A stretch of 64,000 bases of DNA from Novosphingobium lentum NBRC 107847 (lineage in GTDB: Bacteria > Pseudomonadota > Alphaproteobacteria > Sphingomonadales > Sphingomonadaceae): positions 62,001-126,000 of the forward strand of contig NZ_BCTW01000002.1 in NCBI RefSeq assembly GCF_001590965.1. Direction: 5' to 3'. The notes under the pieces are model-generated. The model was not told the DNA's origin and searched no databases. It saw nothing but the letters and a program-made list of their open reading frames with translations. This document shows, one piece after another, positions 45,065 through 53,454 of this stretch. Each line of letters opens with the position of its first letter. Position 1 is the first letter of the stretch. A program made the translations under genes and the position numbers.

Positions 45065-45703
45065 ATGCTTCACCAGGAGCTGATCGAGCGGGCGGCGCGC
45101 GCGCGGCCCCACAGCGGCGATGCCGCGCATCATGCCATTGCTGCCCGCGATATCACCCGCCATTTGTCGAGCTGCCCGGCGCTGGTGCTCAATGCCGATT
45201 ACACCCCGCTGAGCTATTACCCGCTGAGCCTGTGGCCGTGGCAGACCGCGATCAAGGCGGTGTTCCTCGAGCGTGTCGACATCGTGTCCAGCTACGAACG
45301 CCACGTCCACAGCCCGTCGCTCGACATGAAGATCCCCTCGGTCATCGCGCTGCGCCAGTACGTGCGGCCCAGCGAATTTCCCGCGTTCACTCGCTTCAAC
45401 CTGTTTCTGCGCGACCGCTTCATCTGCCAGTATTGCGGCAGCCCCGACCAGTTGACCTTCGATCACGTGATCCCGCGTCGGCTGGGCGGCAAGACCACGT
45501 GGGAAAACGTCGCCACGGCTTGCGCGCCGTGCAACATGAAGAAGGGCGGGCGCACGCCCCGGCAGGCCAAGATGCCGCTGCTGCTCGAACCGATCCGCCC
45601 GACCAACTGGCAGCTGCAGGAACGCGGCCGCGCCTTCCCGCCCGGCCACTTGCACGAAAGCTGGCGCGACTGGCTGTACTGGGACGTCGAGCTGGAAAGC
45701 TGA
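45065..45703 (+). CDS. HNH endonuclease family protein
   Basis: 212 residues. An N-terminal region with CPALVLNADYTPLSYYPLSL and WQTAIKAVFLERVDIV precedes a zinc-containing HNH domain: FICQYCGSPDQLTFDHVIPR, GGKTTWENVATACAPCN, KKGGRTP. This layout is a chromosomal HNH family nearly universal in alphaproteobacteria, related to McrA/cell-cycle HNH proteins but not tied to a restriction system. Precise function is unknown. ATG 45065 was chosen; a frame from 44963 adds basic residues. GGAGGCC upstream may serve as a ribosome-binding site. Confidence 0.88.
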   Translation: MLHQELIERAARARPHSGDAAHHAIAARDITRHLSSCPALVLNADYTPLSYYPLSLWPWQTAIKAVFLERVDIVSSYERHVHSPSLDMKIPSVIALRQYVRPSEFPAFTRFNLFLRDRFICQYCGSPDQLTFDHVIPRRLGGKTTWENVATACAPCNMKKGGRTPRQAKMPLLLEPIRPTNWQLQERGRAFPPGHLHESWRDWLYWDVELES

Positions 45704-45712
45704 AAGGGCGTT

Positions 45713-46969
45713 TTAAACGGCCTGCCGCCGCAGCTCCGCAGCGCCCTTCAGGAACAGTCCCAGCGCCACCAGCGAGATCGCGGCAGACACCAGCATCGGC
45801 ATGCCCGGCAGGTCCAGCGCTGCGTCAGGCCCGCTGAACCGCGCCAGCGTATAGGCATAAAGCGGCGGGCCACCGATCGCGGCGATGCTGCCGACCGCCT
45901 GCACCGCGCCCTGCAGTTCGCCCTGGCTGCGCGCATCGACCGCGCGGCTGTTGAGCCCCGAGATCGACGGCTGGACGAAGCCCTGCAGTGCGCCGACGGC
46001 GATCGCGAGGTAGACCACGCCGGTGCTCTTCGCGATCGCGTAAAGCACGGCGGCCGCGCACAACCCGCCGATGCCGATCGCGACCGCCGCGCGCTCGCCG
46101 ATCTTGGGCAGGATCAGGCGCAGGCCCACGCCTTGCACCAGCGCGCTCGTCAGCCCGACCATCGCCAGCGCCAGCCCGACCTGGCGCGCGCTGAAGTGGT
46201 AGGCGGCGATGGCGAAGTACGACCACACCGCCGGATAGACGATGTGCGCCAGCTGCCACATGCCGAGCGCGGCGACGAACCACAGCACGGTGGCGTTCTG
46301 CTTGCTCAGCGCCTTGAGCGCGGCGAACGCGTTGGCCCGCCGCCAGTCGAACGGTCGGCGGTTCTCGGGCGCCAGCGACTCGCGCAGGAATACGAGGCCG
46401 AAGAGGAAGTTGGCGAACGCCAGCACCGATGCCGCGATAAACGGCAGGCGCGGCCCGATCGAGCCGAGCAGCCCGCCCAGCGCGGGCCCGGCGACGAAGC
46501 CGAAGCCGAACGCGATGCCCATCGTCCCGAAGCTCGCCGCGCGCTTTTCGGGCGGGGTGACGTCGGCAATGTAGGCGTACGCGGCGGAATAACTCGCGCC
46601 GGTGGCCCCGGCCACGATTCGTCCGATCACCAGCCACCACATCACCGGCGCGGTCGCCTGGAGCAGGTAGTCGAGCGCCATCGCCAGCACCGCGGCGAGC
46701 AGCACCGGCCGCCGCCCGAACCGGTCGGACAAGTTGCCGATCAGCGGCGCGAACACGAACTGCGCCGCCGCATAGCCCGCGCCCATCCACCCGGCATAGA
46801 CTGCGGCGGTATCGATGGTGACGTGCGCCAGCCGCATGATCAGCCCCGGCAGCACCGGGATGACGATGCCGAAGCCGAGCATGTCGATCAGCACGATCGC
46901 GAACACGAAGCCGAACGAGGTGCGGCCAGCTCCGGAGCCGGGGGTCGCGGTGGAGGCTTCCCGGCCCAT
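45713..46969 (-). CDS. MFS transporter, TCR/Tet family
   Basis: 418 residues, 12 predicted membrane helices. The N-terminus FGFVFAIVLIDMLGFGIVIP, the motif A GNLSDRFGRRPVLLAAVLA and motif C GFVAGPALGGLLGSIGPRLP are those of the TetA/TCR drug:H+ antiporter group. The substrate could be tetracycline-like compounds or another drug, but most chromosomal members have no proven drug. The stop codons of this gene and the HNH gene converge within ten bases. Start ATG 46969, three bases after the nitronate monooxygenase stop, so the two genes form an operon. Confidence 0.93.
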   Translation of the reverse strand: MGREASTATPGSGAGRTSFGFVFAIVLIDMLGFGIVIPVLPGLIMRLAHVTIDTAAVYAGWMGAGYAAAQFVFAPLIGNLSDRFGRRPVLLAAVLAMALDYLLQATAPVMWWLVIGRIVAGATGASYSAAYAYIADVTPPEKRAASFGTMGIAFGFGFVAGPALGGLLGSIGPRLPFIAASVLAFANFLFGLVFLRESLAPENRRPFDWRRANAFAALKALSKQNATVLWFVAALGMWQLAHIVYPAVWSYFAIAAYHFSARQVGLALAMVGLTSALVQGVGLRLILPKIGERAAVAIGIGGLCAAAVLYAIAKSTGVVYLAIAVGALQGFVQPSISGLNSRAVDARSQGELQGAVQAVGSIAAIGGPPLYAYTLARFSGPDAALDLPGMPMLVSAAISLVALGLFLKGAAELRRQAV

Positions 46970-46972
46970 CGT

Positions 46973-47998
46973 TCAGCGCCGGTCGAGCGCCGTTTCGCAC
47001 TCGGCCATCAGCGTGGCGATGATATCGGCGACGGGTTCCTCCTGCGTCACCATGCCTACCGATTGCCCGGCCATCAGCGAGCCGCCCTCGACATCGCCGT
47101 CGATCACCGCGCGGCGCAACGCGCCCGCCCAGTAGTGTTCGATCTGCAGCTGTGCCTCGTCCATCGCGATGCCATCTTCATCCAGCGCGCGCGCAACTTC
47201 AAGCTGCTTGGCGGTGAACGCCTCGGTGCCCTTGTTCTTCAGCGCACGCACCGGGATCACCGGCAGGCGCGGATCGACCTGCACGCTGGCCACCGCGTCG
47301 CGCGCGGAAGCCCGGAAAAACGCTTTCTTGAAGTTGGCATGCGCGATCGATTCGGTGGCGCAGGCAAAGCGGGTGCCCAGCTGCACGCCCGCCGCGCCCA
47401 TCTCGAGATAGCCCGCGATCGCCTCACCCCGCCCGATCCCCCCGGCAACGAACACCAGCGCCTCGGAAGCGAGGTTGGGCAGGATTTCCTGCGCGAGCAC
47501 GCTGGTTGAAACCGGACCGATGTGGCCCCCCGCCTCGCTGCCCTCGATCACCATCGCGTCCGCACCCGAGCGCAACAGCTTCTTGGCCAGCGCCAATGTG
47601 GGCGCAAAGCAGATGACTTTCGCCCCAGGTTTATCAGCAGTTCCGGCTTTGATCGCCTCGACGCTGCCCTTGGGCGGGATGCCGCCGGCGAGCACGACGT
47701 GGCTCACGCCGTGACGCACGCACACGTCGATCAGGTCGAACAGCTGCGGGTGCATGGTGATCAGGTTCACGCCGAACGGTGCCTTGGCCAGCGCCTTGGT
47801 CGCGGTGATCTCGGCATCGAGCAGCGCGGGCGTCATCGCCCCGCACGCGATCACCCCGAACCCGCCGGCATTGCTGATCGCGGACACCAGATGCCGCTCC
47901 GACACCCAGCTCATCGCCCCGCACAGGATGGCGTATTGCGATCCGAAGAACTCGGCGCCGCGCTGCATCAGGTGGGTCGTGCGGGGGTAAGTGGTCAT
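46973..47998 (-). CDS. Nitronate monooxygenase (2-nitropropane dioxygenase family)
   Basis: 341 residues, an FMN-dependent TIM-barrel enzyme that oxidises alkyl nitronates. The FMN-binding elements are AISNAGGFGVIACG, MVIEGSEAGGHIGPVST and FVAGGIGRGEAIAGYLEMGA with GVQLGTRF. A catalytic His is expected in the EAGGHIG motif. Substrate range cannot be read from sequence, and some relatives act as FMN-dependent enoyl reductases. Start ATG 47998. It is the upstream member of an operon with the MFS transporter. A family G palindrome cluster lies upstream. Confidence 0.9.
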   Translation of the reverse strand: MTTYPRTTHLMQRGAEFFGSQYAILCGAMSWVSERHLVSAISNAGGFGVIACGAMTPALLDAEITATKALAKAPFGVNLITMHPQLFDLIDVCVRHGVSHVVLAGGIPPKGSVEAIKAGTADKPGAKVICFAPTLALAKKLLRSGADAMVIEGSEAGGHIGPVSTSVLAQEILPNLASEALVFVAGGIGRGEAIAGYLEMGAAGVQLGTRFACATESIAHANFKKAFFRASARDAVASVQVDPRLPVIPVRALKNKGTEAFTAKQLEVARALDEDGIAMDEAQLQIEHYWAGALRRAVIDGDVEGGSLMAGQSVGMVTQEEPVADIIATLMAECETALDRR

Positions 47999-48006
47999 TC
48001 GCAGAT

Positions 48007-48118
48007 CTCCCCCCTCCCGCGTGCGGAAGGGGCCGGGGGTGGGAAGGAGCAAGGCGCGGTGCGGATCGTGTGTGCGGTGGTCGGCCCACCCCAACCCCTC
48101 CCGCAAGCGGGAGGGGCA
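48007..48118. repeat. Family G palindrome pair
   Basis: A CTCCCCCCTCCCGC..GGAAGGGGCCGGGGGTGGG part (48007-48041) and an inverted CCCACCCCAACCCCTCCCGC, AAGCGGGAGGGG part (48086-48118) flank about 45 bases. It lies between lysC and the nitronate monooxygenase gene on the same strand and could terminate lysC. Confidence 0.72.
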
Positions 48119-48125
48119 GGCAACG

Positions 48126-49403
48126 TCAGGCCGCGTCCACCGCATCCAGCCCATAAGCGGTGTGCAGCACGCGCACGGCGAGTTCGGTCTCGTCCTCGTC
48201 GATCAGCACCGACACCTTGATCTCGCTGGTGGTGATCGCAAGGATGTTGATGCCGCGATCGGCCAGCGCCTTGAACATCGTCGCGGCCACGCCCGCATGG
48301 CTGCGCATGCCGACGCCGACAACGCTGATCTTGGCGACCTTGGCGTCCGAGATCAGGCGGTTGAAGCCCAGCTCGCCCTTGCGCCCTTCGAGCATCGCCA
48401 GGCTGCGCGCCAGGTCCGCGCGCGGCACGGTGAAGGTGACGTCGGTCTCGCCCTTGTCCTTCGAGATGTTCTGGATGATCATGTCGACGTTGATCGACGC
48501 GGCGGCGAGCGGGCCGAAGATCATCGCCACCACGCCCGGCCGATCGGGCACGCGGGTCAATGTGATCTTGGCTTCGTTCTTGTCGGCAGCGATGCCCGTG
48601 ATCAGCTGGCGTTCCATCTGAAGTCCTTCCAGTTCCCCGATGAGTTCATCTTCGCTCACGATCATCGTGCCGGGGATCGTGTCCGCCGGCGGCGCGTCGT
48701 CGTCGATGAACGATGACAAGACCTGCACCCGCACGCCTTCCTTCATGGCCAGGCTGACCGAGCGGGTCTGCAAGACCTTCGAACCGACCGAGGCCAGCTC
48801 GAGCATTTCCTCGTACGTCACCTGCTTGAGCTTGCGCGCCTTGGCGACGATGCGCGGGTCGGTGGTGTAGACGCCGTCGACATCGGTGTAGATGTCGCAG
48901 CGGTCCGCCTTGATCGCCGCCGCCACCGCCACTGCCGACGTATCCGATCCGCCGCGCCCCAGCGTGGTGATGCGGTTGTCGTCGGTCAGTCCCTGGAAAC
49001 CCGGGATCACCGCGATCTCGCCGCGCGCCATCGAGGCCAGCAGCGCGTCGGAAGCGATGTCCTGGATGCGCGCCTTGGCGTGGGCGGTATCGGTGTGGAC
49101 CGGCAGCTGCCAGCCCAGCCACGAGCGCGCCTTGCAGCCCAGCGCCTGCAAGTGCATCGCCAGCAGGCCCGAGGTGATCTGTTCGCCCGCCGCCACGACC
49201 ACGTCGTATTCGGCCGGGTCATACAGCGCATTGGCTTCGCGGCAGAACGTCACCAGCCGGTCGGTTTCGCCCGCCATCGCCGAGACGACCACCGCCACCT
49301 GATGCCCGGCGGCCTGCTGGCGCTGCACGATGCGCGCGACGCGACGGATCCGCTCGGTCCCGGCCATCGACGTGCCGCCGAATTTCATCACGATCCGGGC
49401 CAC
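48126..49403 (-). CDS. lysC: Aspartate kinase
   Basis: 425 residues. LysC phosphorylates aspartate, the first step to lysine, threonine, methionine and diaminopimelate. The kinase domain opens IVMKFGGTSMAGTERIRRVA and contains TTLGRGGSDTSAVAVAAAIK. Two ACT regulatory domains occupy the last 170 residues (LTRVPDRPGVVAMIFGPLAA and ISVVGVGMRSHAGVAATMF), which implies feedback by lysine and/or threonine. The start is GTG 49403. It is divergent from ubiG. dapB, a later step, lies 6 kb away. Confidence 0.95.
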   Translation of the reverse strand: MARIVMKFGGTSMAGTERIRRVARIVQRQQAAGHQVAVVVSAMAGETDRLVTFCREANALYDPAEYDVVVAAGEQITSGLLAMHLQALGCKARSWLGWQLPVHTDTAHAKARIQDIASDALLASMARGEIAVIPGFQGLTDDNRITTLGRGGSDTSAVAVAAAIKADRCDIYTDVDGVYTTDPRIVAKARKLKQVTYEEMLELASVGSKVLQTRSVSLAMKEGVRVQVLSSFIDDDAPPADTIPGTMIVSEDELIGELEGLQMERQLITGIAADKNEAKITLTRVPDRPGVVAMIFGPLAAASINVDMIIQNISKDKGETDVTFTVPRADLARSLAMLEGRKGELGFNRLISDAKVAKISVVGVGMRSHAGVAATMFKALADRGINILAITTSEIKVSVLIDEDETELAVRVLHTAYGLDAVDAA

Positions 49404-49496
49404 GCGTGCGCTCCCACCTCAAGCTCATGCCCTGCGGCAACAATATTGCCCGTGCGACCCCTCGCCGCGCGGCGGCGGCCCTGTTAGGGATGCGCC

Positions 49497-50273
49497 ATGA
49501 GCAATGCAACCTCCGCAACGCCAGCGGGCGCCGCGATTCCTGCCGCGACCGGCCCGACGCCGACCATCCGCCCCGAGGAAGCCGCGCACTTCGGCAAGCT
49601 GGCGGCGGACTGGTGGGACCCCAGGGGCAGCTCGGCCATGCTTCACCGGCTCAACCCGGTGCGGCTGGGCTTTATCCGCGCCGCGATCGATTCGCACTGG
49701 CACGGCAACACGGCCACGCTGAAGCCGCTGGCGCGCCGCCGCGCACTCGATGTCGGCTGCGGCGCCGGGCTGCTGGCGGAACCGCTGGCCCGGCTGGGTG
49801 CCGCGGTCACGGCGGTCGATGCGGCGGCGGAAAACATCGCGGCGGCGCGCGACCATGCGGCGGGCAGCGGACTGGCCATCGACTACCGCCACGGCGAACT
49901 CGGCGCGATGGACTTGGGCACCTTCGATCTGGTCACCGCGATGGAAGTGATCGAACACGTGGCGGACAAGCCCGCGTTCGTCGCCGCGCTCGCTGCCACG
50001 CTGGCGCCCGATGGCCTGCTGGTGCTGTCGACCCCCAACCGCACCGTTTCCTCGCGGCTGCTGCTGGTCGAAGCCGCCGAACGCATGGGCCGCATCCCGC
50101 GCGGCACGCACCACTGGGATGATTTCATCACGCCGATCGAACTGCACGACCTGCTCGCCGAAGCGGGCCTGACCATGGGCAACCCGCGCGGCATAGCGTT
50201 CAGCCCGAGCAAGGGCCTGCACCTGTCGGACAACCTCGCGCTGGACTACATCGTCACCGCGACAAGGGTTTAA
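49497..50273 (+). CDS. ubiG: Ubiquinone biosynthesis O-methyltransferase UbiG
   Basis: 258 residues. UbiG carries out the two O-methylations of the ubiquinone ring (2-polyprenyl-6-hydroxyphenol and 3-demethylubiquinol). SAM motif I is ALDVGCGAGLLAEPLARLG, motif II region is FDLVTAMEVIEHVADKPAF, and LVLSTPNRTVSSRLLLV with RGTHHWDDFITPIEL are typical of the family. The N-terminal helix HFGKLAADWWDPRGSS is diagnostic. Start ATG 49497. Its TAA overlaps the convergent TAA of the nadR-like gene by a few bases (50270-50273). Confidence 0.95.
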   Translation: MSNATSATPAGAAIPAATGPTPTIRPEEAAHFGKLAADWWDPRGSSAMLHRLNPVRLGFIRAAIDSHWHGNTATLKPLARRRALDVGCGAGLLAEPLARLGAAVTAVDAAAENIAAARDHAAGSGLAIDYRHGELGAMDLGTFDLVTAMEVIEHVADKPAFVAALAATLAPDGLLVLSTPNRTVSSRLLLVEAAERMGRIPRGTHHWDDFITPIELHDLLAEAGLTMGNPRGIAFSPSKGLHLSDNLALDYIVTATRV

Positions 50274-50788
50274 CTGCGCGCGAGTTCACGCTCGATCGCC
50301 GCCACCGCCTGCGCCTCACGCGCGGCCCAGTCGCCCGCAATGCGCTCGAACGGCATCCCGCTCCGCACCAGCATCTCCTCGGCCAGCGCAGCGAACTGCG
50401 CGCGCGCCGCAGCGGTCCCGAAAAACCGCGTGCCGTCGGCGACCCACGGCACATCGGGCGCGAACAGCAGGTAAAGATCGGCCTTGGGATAGGCCAGCAG
50501 CTCCGGCGGCACCTCGCCGAACAGCATCTGCGCCCAGGCGGCGGTCATCAGCGGGTCGGTATCGAGCAGCAGCACCCCGGGTTCGCCTTGCGCCACGACC
50601 GCGCGCGCAGCCGCATCCTGCCCTTCGGCGATCGCGAGAAGGTCGGCCAGCGTCAGGTCGGTGCCGTGGGTTTCGCAATATTCACGCCCGAATTCGGGCA
50701 CCACCGGCCAGCCGAACCGGGCGTGGAGCCGCGCCGCCAGCACCGACTTGCCCGTGCTTTCGGCCCCGTGCAGGCACACGCGGATCAC
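50270..50788 (-). CDS. AAA family ATPase, NadR-like nicotinamide riboside kinase
   Basis: 172 residues. The P-loop LHGAESTGKSVLAARLHARF and EFGREYCETHG, LLLDTDPLMTAAW, PKADLYLLFAPDVPWV and GTRFFGTAAARAQF match the kinase domain of NadR, which phosphorylates nicotinamide riboside. The adenylyltransferase and DNA-binding domains of full-length NadR are absent. GTG 50788 overlaps the pnuC stop by four bases (GTGA), giving a coupled pair. The neighbour strengthens the assignment: PnuC imports nicotinamide riboside, which this enzyme would trap by phosphorylation. Confidence 0.87.
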   Translation of the reverse strand: MIRVCLHGAESTGKSVLAARLHARFGWPVVPEFGREYCETHGTDLTLADLLAIAEGQDAAARAVVAQGEPGVLLLDTDPLMTAAWAQMLFGEVPPELLAYPKADLYLLFAPDVPWVADGTRFFGTAAARAQFAALAEEMLVRSGMPFERIAGDWAAREAQAVAAIERELARS

Positions 50789-51351
50789 GCCTGCGCACCA
50801 TGCGCCGCTGCGATCCATGCACGCAGGCCGACGACAGAGAGCACCCCGAACGCCACATAAAGCACCGCGAACAGCACCAGGCCGCGGTTGAGGTAGAGCG
50901 CGACCGAAGCAACATCGATCGCGATCCACAGCACCCAGTTCTCGATCCGGCGGAACGACAGCAGGAACTGCGCGGCGATGCTGGCCCCGGTGATCGCCGA
51001 ATCGGCGAACGGCAGCGCGGCGTTGGTGAAGCGGTGCATGACCCAGCCCAGCGTGAGGCTGAGCGTGGCGGTCCCAGCCAGCCAGGCAACGCGCGCGGGC
51101 CAGGCCATCCACGCCACAGGCACGTCGTCCGCCGCACCCCGCGCCTTGCTCCACAGCCGCCAGCCATAGGCGTTGACCACGAAGAAGAACGCCTGCAGCC
51201 CGGCCTCGCTGTACAGCCGCGCGCCCGCCAGCACCACGCCGACCAGCGCGACCATCGCCATCGCCACGGGGAAGTTCCACACCGAACGACGCACCAGCAG
51301 CACGATGTTGACCAGCCCGAGCAGCGATCCGGCCAGTTCCAGCGGGTTCAT
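50785..51351 (-). CDS. pnuC: Nicotinamide riboside/NMN transporter PnuC
   Basis: 188 residues with about seven predicted membrane helices. The start AGSLLGLVNIVLLVRRSVWN and FPVAMAMVALVGVVLAGARL, then QAFFFVVNAYGWRLWSKAR and the late NWVLWIAIDVASVALYLNRG with VLFAVLYVAFGVLS are hallmarks of PnuC. It passively imports nicotinamide riboside, so it needs kinase trapping by the adjacent NadR-like protein. Start ATG 51351. An ArsC-like gene follows upstream on the same strand with a ten-base gap, so a longer operon is possible. Confidence 0.93.
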   Translation of the reverse strand: MNPLELAGSLLGLVNIVLLVRRSVWNFPVAMAMVALVGVVLAGARLYSEAGLQAFFFVVNAYGWRLWSKARGAADDVPVAWMAWPARVAWLAGTATLSLTLGWVMHRFTNAALPFADSAITGASIAAQFLLSFRRIENWVLWIAIDVASVALYLNRGLVLFAVLYVAFGVLSVVGLRAWIAAAHGAQA

Positions 51352-51361
51352 GGCGGCTGCC

Positions 51362-51733
51362 TCAGGTCAGTTCGCCCGACAGCGCGGTGGACCACGCCTG
51401 CGGATCGAACCCGACCAGCAGGCCTCCGCCGTCCTCGTTGGCGTACTCCACGATCGGCCGCTTGATCGCCGAAGGATACGCCGCCATCAGCGCCACCGCC
51501 TTCGCCGCATCGAGATCGCTGCGCAGCGCCTCGTCTAGCTTGCGAAACGTGGTGCCCTGCCGGTTGAGCACCTTTTCCCAGCCGGCCTGCTCCACCCAGC
51601 CGCGCAGGCGTTCGGGCGCGATCCCGGCCTTTTTGTAATCGTGGAAATGGTAGGTCAGCCCCATCCCGTCGAGCCAGCCGCGCGCCTTCTTCACGGTGTC
51701 GCAGTTGGGGATACCGTAGAGGGTGATGGTCAT
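51362..51733 (-). CDS. ArsC/Spx-like reductase family protein
   Basis: 123 residues. The thioredoxin-fold ArsC family is recognised by ITLYGIPNCDTVKKARGWLD, with the single catalytic-type cysteine in PNCDTVKKA, and FHDYKKAGIAPERLRGWV. The C-terminus has IKRPIVEYANEDGGGLLVGF, with the RP motif before the late strand. The single CxxxxK site resembles YffB/Spx rather than true arsenate reductase; glutathione-dependent reductase activity is only inferred. Start ATG 51733 overlaps the next gene by four bases. Confidence 0.88.
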   Translation of the reverse strand: MTITLYGIPNCDTVKKARGWLDGMGLTYHFHDYKKAGIAPERLRGWVEQAGWEKVLNRQGTTFRKLDEALRSDLDAAKAVALMAAYPSAIKRPIVEYANEDGGGLLVGFDPQAWSTALSGELT

Positions 51734-52041
51734 GCGTCGGTCCTGCTGAAACGGTGCACGCGCGATGGTTCGCCCGCGAACAGTGTGTAGTCCTCGTAAT
51801 AGTCCGCCCGCCCGCGCGCCTGCACCGCCGCGTGCTCGGCCTGCCGCCGCCAGCCCAGCGCGGCGTCCTCGCTTGCCCATTCGGACAGCGCGATCACTTC
51901 GCCGTCATCGGCGACGTAGCTCTTGAACGCCACGAAGCCCGGCTGCGCGCGCGCCAGCGCCTCCATCCGCTCGGCATCGGCCGCATACGCAGCAGCATCG
52001 AGGCCGGCGCGCTTGCGGTTGCGGAAAACGACGAGGTACAT
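51730..52041 (-). CDS. Antibiotic biosynthesis monooxygenase (ABM)-like domain protein
   Basis: 103 residues, a single ferredoxin-like ABM domain. Visible features are MYLVVFRNRKRAGLDAAAYA, MEALARAQPGFVAFKSYVA and GEVIALSEWASEDAALGWRR, followed by HAAVQARGRADYYEDYTLFA. Many such proteins are small oxygenases or heme-related stress proteins, while others have no known activity. Start ATG 52041; a longer frame to 52077 would start in the repeat. The stop codon overlaps the ArsC-like ATG (ATGA), so the two are coupled. They could form one operon with pnuC and the NadR-like kinase gene. Confidence 0.86.
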   Translation of the reverse strand: MYLVVFRNRKRAGLDAAAYAADAERMEALARAQPGFVAFKSYVADDGEVIALSEWASEDAALGWRRQAEHAAVQARGRADYYEDYTLFAGEPSRVHRFSRTDA

Positions 52042-52072
52042 GGTGCCAGCGTTACCCCGACCTGTCCCGATC

Positions 52073-52155
52073 GTCATGCTGAACTTGTTTCAGCATCCAT
52101 TTCGGCATTGCAGAGCCGGAGGCCCGAACGATCCTGAAACGGGTTCGGGATGACG
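52073..52155. repeat. Paired inverted repeat, family D, short form
   Basis: Left arm 52073-52098 (GTCATGCTGAACTTGTTTC) and inverted right arm 52130-52155 (ATCCTGAAACGGGTTCGGGA) enclose about 30 bases. The arm order and orientation equal those of the GIY-YIG-containing element at 7291-7692. Confidence 0.82.
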
Positions 52156-52208
52156 TAAATGGGGGTCGGACTGGACAATCGGGCGTAATACGACAAAAGC
52201 GCAATCCC

Positions 52209-53282
52209 ATGAGCCTGAACAGCTTCGGACATGTCTTCCGTTTCACCACCTGGGGCGAAAGCCACGGGCCGGCGCTGGGCGCGGTCGTCGATGGGTGTCC
52301 GCCGGGACTGGCGTTGAGCGAGGCCGATCTCCAGCCGTTCCTCGATGCGCGACGGCCGGGCACATCGCGTTTCACCACGCAGCGGCAGGAACCCGATGCC
52401 GTGAAGATCCTATCCGGGATCTTCGAGGGCAAGACCACCGGCACGCCGATTTCGCTGATGATCGAGAATGTCGACCAGCGCTCGAAGGACTATTCCGAGG
52501 TCGCCAAGGCCTATCGCCCCGGCCATGCCGACTATGCCTACGACGCCAAGTACGGCTTTCGCGACTATCGCGGGGGCGGGCGCAGTTCGGCGCGCGAGAC
52601 GGCGGCGCGGGTCGCGGCGGGCGGCGTCGCGCGGCTGGTGATCCCCGAGGTGACGCTGCTGGGCTATGTCACCGAGATCGGCGGTGATGCGATCGATCCG
52701 GCGAACTTCGATGCCCAAGAGATAGCGCGCAATCCGTTCTTCTGCCCCGATCCCGCCGCCGCCGCGCGCTGGGAAGCGCTGGTCGACGGCGCGCGCAAGG
52801 CCGGGTCGAGCCTTGGCGCGGTGGTCGAATGTGTCGCCACGGGTGTTCCCGCCGGCTGGGGCGCGCCGCTGTATGCCAAGCTCGACGCCGAACTGGCGCA
52901 CGCGATGATGGGCATCAACGCGGTCAAGGGCGTGGAAATCGGCGACGGTTTCGCCGCCGCGCGCAACACCGGCGAAGGCAACGCCGATCCGATGCGCCCG
53001 GGCGAGGCGGGCGACGGCCCGGCGTTCCTCGCCAACCACGCCGGCGGCATCGCGGGCGGCATTTCCACCGGGCAGTCGGTGACCGTGCGCGTGGCGTTCA
53101 AGCCGACCAGCTCGATCCTCACCCCGGTGCCCACCATCACGCGCGACGGTGAGGCGTCCGACATCCTGACCAAGGGCCGCCACGATCCGTGCGTCGGCAT
53201 TCGCGGTGTGCCGGTGGTCGAGGCGATGATGGCACTGGTGCTGGCCGATCAGAAGCTGCTGCACCGCGCGCAGTGCGGGTGA
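52209..53282 (+). CDS. aroC: Chorismate synthase
   Basis: 357 residues. AroC eliminates phosphate from EPSP to form chorismate, the last step of the shikimate pathway, with reduced FMN. The sequence starts [20 protein letters not shown], and the family signatures [24 protein letters not shown] (split over [10 protein letters not shown] and [15 protein letters not shown]), and [19 protein letters not shown] are intact. The C-terminal [20 protein letters not shown] is complete. ATG 52209 lies just after the family D element. Confidence 0.97.
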   Translation: MSLNSFGHVFRFTTWGESHGPALGAVVDGCPPGLALSEADLQPFLDARRPGTSRFTTQRQEPDAVKILSGIFEGKTTGTPISLMIENVDQRSKDYSEVAKAYRPGHADYAYDAKYGFRDYRGGGRSSARETAARVAAGGVARLVIPEVTLLGYVTEIGGDAIDPANFDAQEIARNPFFCPDPAAAARWEALVDGARKAGSSLGAVVECVATGVPAGWGAPLYAKLDAELAHAMMGINAVKGVEIGDGFAAARNTGEGNADPMRPGEAGDGPAFLANHAGGIAGGISTGQSVTVRVAFKPTSSILTPVPTITRDGEASDILTKGRHDPCVGIRGVPVVEAMMALVLADQKLLHRAQCG

Positions 53283-53297
53283 GATCTTAGCCCACCT

Positions 53298-53373
53298 GCG
53301 TCCCCGCGAAGGCGGGGACCTTGTGCCCGCAAGTGCTTAACCGCCTGAGGTTCCCGCCTTCGCGGGGACGCAC
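53298..53373. repeat. Paired inverted repeat, family B
   Basis: Arms 53298-53322 and 53348-53373 of the GCGTCCCCGC...GCGGGGACC type, inverted to each other and separated by about 25 bases. Same layout as 6542-6617. It follows aroC directly and may terminate it. Confidence 0.82.
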
Positions 53374-53454
53374 GACTTTGGTTCGCGGCCGACCGTTGCC
53401 CCCGCCTCCCAGCCCGGTTAGTCTCGACCGCAACAAACTTGCGGGGAGTACCAT

